Shown here: one piece after another, positions 8,664 through 12,491 of the stretch
Layout: the number at the start of each line of letters is the position of its first letter
Position numbering within the stretch: position 1 is the stretch's first letter
NCBI GenBank assembly: GCA_046594635.1
Contig: JBKJRR010000264.1
Coordinates: 1 to 12,491, forward strand
From: CAISIP01 sp046594635
GTDB lineage: Bacteria > Pseudomonadota > Gammaproteobacteria > Burkholderiales > Burkholderiaceae_C
DNA length: 12,491 bases
Direction of reading: 5' to 3'
The notes under the pieces: model-generated
Databases searched by the model: none
Seen by the model: only the letters and a program-made list of their open reading frames with translations
What the model was told of the DNA's origin: nothing
Made by a program: the position numbers and the translations under genes

Positions 8664-9476
8664 ATGACCGCTCATACCCGCAATTCCTTCCCGTCCAACT
8701 TTATGCCGCTGGAGGGTACGCCAGCGGACTGCCGCGACTGCGGATCAGCTGCGCGCGTCGGCTTCCAGTTCGGCTATGCATTCCAACCCATCGTGGACGT
8801 CGACCATCGAAGCATCTTTGCCCACGAGGCGCTGGTGCGTGGTCCGGCCGGAGAGTCCGCCGCTTCGGTACTTGCGCAAGTGCATGAAGGCAACCACTAC
8901 CGCTTTGACCAGGCTTGCCGCGTCAAGGCCATCAAGAGCGCCGCGCAATTGGGTATGGCCGAGTACCTGTCGATCAACTTTCTGCCCAACGCGATCTACA
9001 AGCCCGAGGTCTGTATTCGTACAACGCTCGAAGCCGCTCGCACGCATGGTTTTCCGACGAACCGCATCATCTTCGAGGTCACTGAAGGTGAGCGCGTCGA
9101 GGATGGCGCATGGTTGGCCCAAATTTTGCGCGAGTACCAGCGCTGCGGTTTCCTGACTGCGATTGACGATTTCGGTGCCGGCTTCGCCGGGCTCAAGCTG
9201 CTGGCCGATTTTCAGCCCGACCTGATCAAGATCGACATGGACCTGGTGCGCCACATCGACTCAAGCAAGTCGCGCCAAGCGATCGTTCGCAGCCTGCTGC
9301 AGCTGTGCAACGACATGGGAATCCGCGTCATTGCCGAGGGCATCGAGACCGCGGACGAGCGGGACTTTCTCCATGACGCCGGCGTTCACCTGATGCAGGG
9401 CTACCTGTTTGCCCGACCGGCGTTCCAGACCATGGCGGCAGTCGACCCGCAGACCTGGCCAGTCGCGTCAAGCTGA
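8664..9476 (+). CDS. Stand-alone EAL-domain c-di-GMP phosphodiesterase
   Basis: The product (270 aa) is essentially one EAL domain (about 33-258), expected to cleave cyclic di-GMP to linear pGpG in the cytoplasm. Residues needed for metal and catalysis are present: Glu55 of the EAL motif (HEALVRG), Asn105 (SINFLP), Glu138 and Glu141 (FEVTE), Asp168-Asp169 (IDDFGAGF), Lys189 (IKIDMDLV), Glu225 (AEGIET) and Gln245 (QGYLFARP). It should therefore be active. The domain resembles those joined to BLUF sensors in BlrP1-type proteins, but no BLUF, PAS, REC or GGDEF domain is present. The 32-residue lead has a Cys23-x-x-Cys26 pair (DCRDCG). No membrane segment. The start at 8664 has no clear ribosome binding site; ATG at codon 14 is an alternative. 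The gene is alone and followed by a terminator. Confidence 0.95.
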   Translation: MTAHTRNSFPSNFMPLEGTPADCRDCGSAARVGFQFGYAFQPIVDVDHRSIFAHEALVRGPAGESAASVLAQVHEGNHYRFDQACRVKAIKSAAQLGMAEYLSINFLPNAIYKPEVCIRTTLEAARTHGFPTNRIIFEVTEGERVEDGAWLAQILREYQRCGFLTAIDDFGAGFAGLKLLADFQPDLIKIDMDLVRHIDSSKSRQAIVRSLLQLCNDMGIRVIAEGIETADERDFLHDAGVHLMQGYLFARPAFQTMAAVDPQTWPVASS

Positions 9477-9507
9477 ACTGTTTCGGGTACCGCGACGGCA
9501 GCAACGA

Positions 9508-9533
9508 TGCGGATCAGGATCCGCAAGGGTTTT
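9508..9533 (+). terminator. Intrinsic terminator after the EAL gene
   Basis: TGCGGAT and ATCCGCA form a perfect 7-base stem with a CAGG loop (9508-9525), followed by AGGG and TTTT at 9530-9533. It lies 31 bases after the EAL stop codon, in the gap before the convergent small ORF. The T-tract is short, so efficiency may be moderate. Confidence 0.6.
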
Positions 9534-9537
9534 GAGG

Positions 9538-9735
9538 TCAGGGGACGGAAGAAGGCAGGCTGTCCCGGATAAGTCCGTATTGCACCCGCATCTGCGATTG
9601 CTGCCGGTAGTAGTTGCGCAGTTTGCGCGCGGGTTCGATGATCCGCTCGAAGCCGGAGTTGAAGGCCACCACGACGCCGATATCGGTCCTGTCCACGATC
9701 ACCACCATGCCGTCGAACACGAGCACCGCGGGCAC
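9538..9735 (-). CDS. Small hypothetical protein (about 65 aa)
   Basis: Not recognised. The frame shows strong coding character: about 85 percent G or C at third positions by my count, and a protein-like pattern of strands followed by a charged helix (VVIVDRTDIGVVVAF, then ERIIEPARKLRNYYRQQ). The start is uncertain. GTG at 9735 is chosen because this character fades upstream; ATG at 9708 is possible. The frame stays open to ATG 9858, but the added residues are Arg-rich and unlike a real N terminus. It could be a whole small gene or the tail of a gene whose start has been lost. It is convergent with the EAL gene and divergent from rbgA. Confidence 0.42.
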   Translation of the reverse strand: MPAVLVFDGMVVIVDRTDIGVVVAFNSGFERIIEPARKLRNYYRQQSQMRVQYGLIRDSLPSSVP

Positions 9736-9973
9736 GCCGAGGTGCCATGACCCTCTTCGACGTTTTGTCGCTGCGCGCTGCGGTTGCCGCCTGCGCGTTC
9801 TGGGTTCTGGTGCCCCGCTTTTTACAAGCCAGGACGTGGGAAACTGGGCCCTGCACACTTTCGGCCGCAGGGTCAGGACTCAACGAACGGAACGCGCGAA
9901 ACGTTATCCTGAACCGTCCGGACCTCGATCCAGCGACCGGTCTCACCGGAACTCCAACAGAAAGCCTCCACGA

Positions 9974-10927
9974 ATGTCCATCCAATGGTTTCCCGGTCAC
10001 ATGCACGCGACGCGCAAAGCCATCGCCGAGCGCATGCCGGAGATCGATGTTGTGATTGAACTGCTGGACGCGCGCCTGCCTGGCTCCAGCGCCAACCCGC
10101 TGCTGGCGGAACTGACGCGCGGCAAGCCCTCGCTCAAGATACTGAACAAGCAGGACCTGGCTGACCCGCTGCAGACTGCGCAGTGGCTGGCCCACTATCA
10201 GGCTCAGACCGGCACCCAGGCCCTGGCCCTGGACGCCAGCGCAACCGCGCCTGCCCGCCAGCTGATTGCGGCCTGCCGCAGCCTGGCACCGCTGCGCGGC
10301 GGCATGGTCAAGCCGATGCGGGTGCTGATCTGCGGCATCCCCAACGTGGGCAAGTCGACCCTGGTCAACACGCTGCGCGGCAAGCGTTCGGCGAAGACCG
10401 GCGATGAGGCTGGCATCACCAAGACCGAGCAGCGCATCGTGCTGGCGGACGACTTCTACCTGTACGACACCCCCGGAATGTTGTGGCCACGCATCGCGAT
10501 TGAACAAAGTGGCTACCAACTGGCTGCGAGCGGCGCGGTGGGGCGCAACGCCTATGACGACGAAGAGGTTGCGCTGGCCTTGCTGACGCAGATGCTGCGC
10601 CACCACGCGGACCGGCTGCAGGAGCGCTACAACCTGCCTGATCTGACCGGCTTGAACGACGAGGCGGTGCTGGCCGAAATTGGCCGCAAGCGCGCCGCCT
10701 TGCTGCCAGGAGGCCGGCCGAACCGGCAAAAGGCAGCCGAGATCGCGATACATGACTTTCGCAGCGGCAGCTGGGGGCCCATTACGCTGGAGGCACTTGA
10801 GGAATTCGGGCAGTGGACGGCGCAGGCCGCCGCGCTGGATGCCGAGCGCGAGGCCAAACGGGCGGCGCGCCTGAAGAAGAAGAAACCCCAGCGGGGCCAG
10901 AGTGCAGATGACGGCGGAGAAACTTGA
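9974..10927 (+). CDS. rbgA: Ribosome biogenesis GTPase RbgA (YlqF), circularly permuted
   Basis: The product (317 aa) is a circularly permuted GTPase that helps late assembly of the 50S ribosomal subunit. The motif order is permuted as expected: DARLPGSS at 32-39, G4 NKQD at 58-61, then G1 GIPNVGKS at 121-128, a G2 Thr near 149 (AGITKT), and G3 DTPG at 165-168. The N terminus MSIQWFPGHMHATRKA is the family signature and fixes the start at 9974; the open frame continues 120 codons upstream without coding character. The C-terminal RNA-binding region (about 180-290) has the TGLNDEAVL segment, followed by a Lys/Arg-rich tail. Length is slightly above the Bacillus protein because of that tail. Its last 20 bases overlap the next gene, so the two are probably cotranscribed. 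Confidence 0.95.
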   Translation: MSIQWFPGHMHATRKAIAERMPEIDVVIELLDARLPGSSANPLLAELTRGKPSLKILNKQDLADPLQTAQWLAHYQAQTGTQALALDASATAPARQLIAACRSLAPLRGGMVKPMRVLICGIPNVGKSTLVNTLRGKRSAKTGDEAGITKTEQRIVLADDFYLYDTPGMLWPRIAIEQSGYQLAASGAVGRNAYDDEEVALALLTQMLRHHADRLQERYNLPDLTGLNDEAVLAEIGRKRAALLPGGRPNRQKAAEIAIHDFRSGSWGPITLEALEEFGQWTAQAAALDAEREAKRAARLKKKKPQRGQSADDGGET

Positions 10928-11642
10928 ACCCGTGACCACGCCCGTGTTCGGACCCGGATGCCCGTGGTTCGACCTGCATGCGCGGTTTCCGCCCAATATC
11001 GACTGGTGCGAGGAAAAGTTGTGTGCCGTTGTTCTGACCCCGTTCAACAGCTGGACCAACCTGGCCTACCTGATTGCCGCAGCAATGATGTGGGCAGGCG
11101 CGCGACGGGCCACGGAGCCCGCGCTGCGGCTGTTCGGGCCTGCCACCGCCGTCACTGGTCTGGCGTCATTTGCCTACCACCTGAGCCTGAACATGTTCAG
11201 TCAGCTGCTGGACTTCTTCGGCATGTACGCGTTCTGTATCCTGCTGCTGATGGCCAACCTGCGGCGCTTGAACCGCTGGCCGCAGGGCAAGCGCGGACAG
11301 GTACGCTACTGGATGGCGGTGACCTCGATGACCGCACTGACCGCGCTCAGCTTCTGGGTGGGAATTGCTGCGCAGTTGTACATCGGGTTGCTGATCGTGC
11401 TGATCATCGTGACCGAACTGGCGCAGCAAACACGGGAGCGTCACTTTTTCTGGTCGAGTGTGCTGGTGATGGTCGTCGCATCGGTGTTGTCAGCATTGGA
11501 CCTGACACGCACCGTCTGCGATGCCGCGAACCATTGGCTGCAACTGCACGGACTTTGGCATCTACTCACAGCGATTGCGATCTACCTTGCGTTCCTGCAC
11601 ATCCGGCTGGCAATCCGCCCGCACGGCGGCCCGGGCGCGTAA
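10908..11642 (+). CDS. Alkaline ceramidase-like (CREST family) membrane hydrolase
   Basis: The product (244 aa) is a multi-pass membrane protein with about seven hydrophobic segments, matching the ceramidase family. Catalytic positions agree with the human ACER3 structure as I remember it: Ser87 and His91 (SFAYH), Asp102 eleven residues after the His (SQLLDFF), and His214/His218 (HGLWH), which together make the zinc site. The N-terminal IDWCEE (31-36) matches the DWCEEN calcium-site signature, but the Asn is Lys37 here and the later Glu aligns with Pro45, so calcium binding may be weak or absent. Expected reaction: amide hydrolysis of ceramide or a related N-acyl lipid; the natural substrate in bacteria is unclear. 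ATG at 10908 is chosen; GTG at 10902 is possible. It overlaps rbgA and ends 2 bases from the convergent DUF1993 stop. Confidence 0.82.
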   Translation: MTAEKLEPVTTPVFGPGCPWFDLHARFPPNIDWCEEKLCAVVLTPFNSWTNLAYLIAAAMMWAGARRATEPALRLFGPATAVTGLASFAYHLSLNMFSQLLDFFGMYAFCILLLMANLRRLNRWPQGKRGQVRYWMAVTSMTALTALSFWVGIAAQLYIGLLIVLIIVTELAQQTRERHFFWSSVLVMVVASVLSALDLTRTVCDAANHWLQLHGLWHLLTAIAIYLAFLHIRLAIRPHGGPGA

Positions 11643-11644
11643 AG

Positions 11645-12154
11645 TCAGTACGAACCCATGTAATCCTTCTTGCCGATTTCGACGCCGTTGTGGCGCAGCA
11701 AGTTATATGCGGTCGTGACGTGAAAGAAAAACTGGGGCAAGCCGTAGGCCAGAACGTAGGCCTGACCGGTCAATTTCTTTTCTTTGGGAGTTCCAGGGCG
11801 CAAAACAATTTCCTTGCCTTCGCCGCCGTCGAACTGTTCGGGTTTCAGACTGTCGAGCAACGCAACGGTTTTGGTGATGCGCTGCTGCAGTTCCGCAAAA
11901 CTTTGCGCGTTGTCGTCGTAGGAGGCCACCTCGATGCCTGCAATGCGTGCCGGCACGCTGTTGGCGAAATCGCAGGCGATCTGCACCTGCCGGGCCAGCG
12001 CAAGCATGTCGGGAAACAAGCGGGCTTGCAACAAGGTCGAGGCGTCGAATTTACGGTCGCGCGCATGGTCCTCGCCTTTTTTGAGCACGTCGCCGAGCGC
12101 CAGCAACATTTGCTTGAAAACGGGAACCGTAGCGGCGTAGAGTGAGGTGGACAT
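11645..12154 (-). CDS. DUF1993 family protein
   Basis: The product (169 aa) is a soluble, mostly helical protein of the DUF1993 family, seen from MSTSLYAATVPVFKQML at the start, ARLFPDMLALARQVQIACDFA in the middle, and FFFHVTTAYNLLRHNGVEIGKKDYMG at the end. Length is typical. Biochemical role is unknown; the helical layout and conserved His recall the DinB/YfiT-like metal-binding fold, but this is a loose comparison. The start at 12154 has TAGGA 5 bases upstream; the open frame to 12370 is rejected because the added residues are not family-like. No signal peptide. It converges on the ceramidase gene. Confidence 0.9.
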   Translation of the reverse strand: MSTSLYAATVPVFKQMLLALGDVLKKGEDHARDRKFDASTLLQARLFPDMLALARQVQIACDFANSVPARIAGIEVASYDDNAQSFAELQQRITKTVALLDSLKPEQFDGGEGKEIVLRPGTPKEKKLTGQAYVLAYGLPQFFFHVTTAYNLLRHNGVEIGKKDYMGSY

Positions 12155-12491
12155 GGTTTTCCTATTGGTTGATGCAGTCGAAGTGACTGCTCTGGAGCGC
12201 GCACTGTAGCTGAAACGGGAGACGTGCCGCCGGTTCACGGCGCCCAGCACAAAACACGGATGCCAGTGCCAGGCGCTGCCAGGCACAAGCGGGTTTCTTT
12301 GATCGACGGAACTCAGATGTGAGGGAATCCCTTTGATGCCAGCTCTTGTTGTTTCCGGCCTCACAATCAAGAATGCACATGGTCCTTGTACGACCCTTGT
12401 ACGATGGAGTTCGTCAGAGGCGAGGATTGGACTTAGATATAGCCGAACCTTGCGCGACGCCGCCCGCCGAAAGAGCGGCCTGCTCCCTATC
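12155..12491. other. Terminal interval without a recognised gene
   Basis: About 340 bases with no credible protein or RNA gene. A 72-codon minus-strand frame at 12380-12162 has many Cys and Arg, no ribosome binding site and no family resemblance. The only clear structure is a tandem 11-base-period repeat at 12384-12404. The interval probably holds the DUF1993 promoter and the control region of a gene beyond the window edge. Confidence 0.4.
12384..12404. repeat. Tandem repeat of CCTTGTACGA, period 11
   Basis: CCTTGTACGA occurs at 12384-12393 and again at 12395-12404. A period of 11 bases places both copies on the same face of the DNA helix, as in sites for cooperative regulators. No regulator is identified. 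Confidence 0.4.

Noticed and set aside
9747..10055. 102-codon plus-strand ORF with a hydrophobic start
   Set aside because: It runs out of frame into rbgA, and its second half is Pro/Arg/Ser-rich shadow sequence.
9401..11059. 552-codon open frame on the minus strand
   Set aside because: It covers rbgA, part of the ceramidase-like gene and the EAL gene end; the product is Arg/Gln/Ala-rich with no family features.
12162..12380. 72-codon minus-strand ORF
   Set aside because: No ribosome binding site, no family resemblance, Cys/Arg-rich composition, and it overlaps the probable DUF1993 promoter region.

Overview
The window is a stretch of high-GC chromosome that reads as a betaproteobacterium, most likely of the order Burkholderiales. 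The pointers are an alcohol dehydrogenase that, from memory, closely resembles the Cupriavidus necator multifunctional Adh, strong G/C preference at third codon positions, clear AAGGAG-type ribosome binding sites, and a typical accessory set (KatG, a DUF1993 protein, a stand-alone EAL phosphodiesterase). I see no rRNA, tRNA, CRISPR array, transposase or prophage gene.

Layout. 243-1340 (+): zinc-dependent alcohol dehydrogenase. Convergent to it, 4327-1404 (-) is a two-gene operon with a 4-nt ATGA overlap. Together the two proteins form a split phosphohistidine dikinase. The first carries the swivelling phosphohistidine domain behind a long helical region; the second carries the ATP-grasp domain fused to a cyclic-nucleotide-binding domain. 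6758-4557 (-) is catalase-peroxidase katG. Upstream of katG lies a non-coding stretch with a candidate OxyR-like site and an orphan plus-strand terminator. Next, on the minus strand, come a probable 74-aa ORF, a 218-aa protein with two CxxC pairs, and a short secreted protein that may be frameshifted. 8664-9476 (+) is a stand-alone EAL c-di-GMP phosphodiesterase followed by a good hairpin terminator, with a small unrecognised minus-strand ORF at 9735-9538. 9974-10927 (+) is the circularly permuted ribosome-assembly GTPase RbgA/YlqF, overlapped by an alkaline-ceramidase-like membrane hydrolase (10908-11642). A convergent DUF1993 gene (12154-11645) ends 2 nt from the ceramidase stop. The last ~340 bases hold no convincing gene.

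The most interesting part is the split dikinase. Its two-subunit division matches phenylphosphate synthase (PpsA/PpsB of Thauera) and the order of parts in rifampicin phosphotransferase. It lacks the PEP/pyruvate barrel of PEP synthase, and in place of the separate CBS-domain subunit of phenylphosphate synthase it has a fused cAMP-type sensor domain. This suggests a cyclic-nucleotide-gated enzyme that phosphorylates an unknown small molecule. The other genes look like separate units: alcohol oxidation, peroxide defence, c-di-GMP turnover, ribosome assembly and lipid amide hydrolysis. Only the dikinase pair and the rbgA-ceramidase pair are likely cotranscribed, with a possible third unit at 8430-7131.
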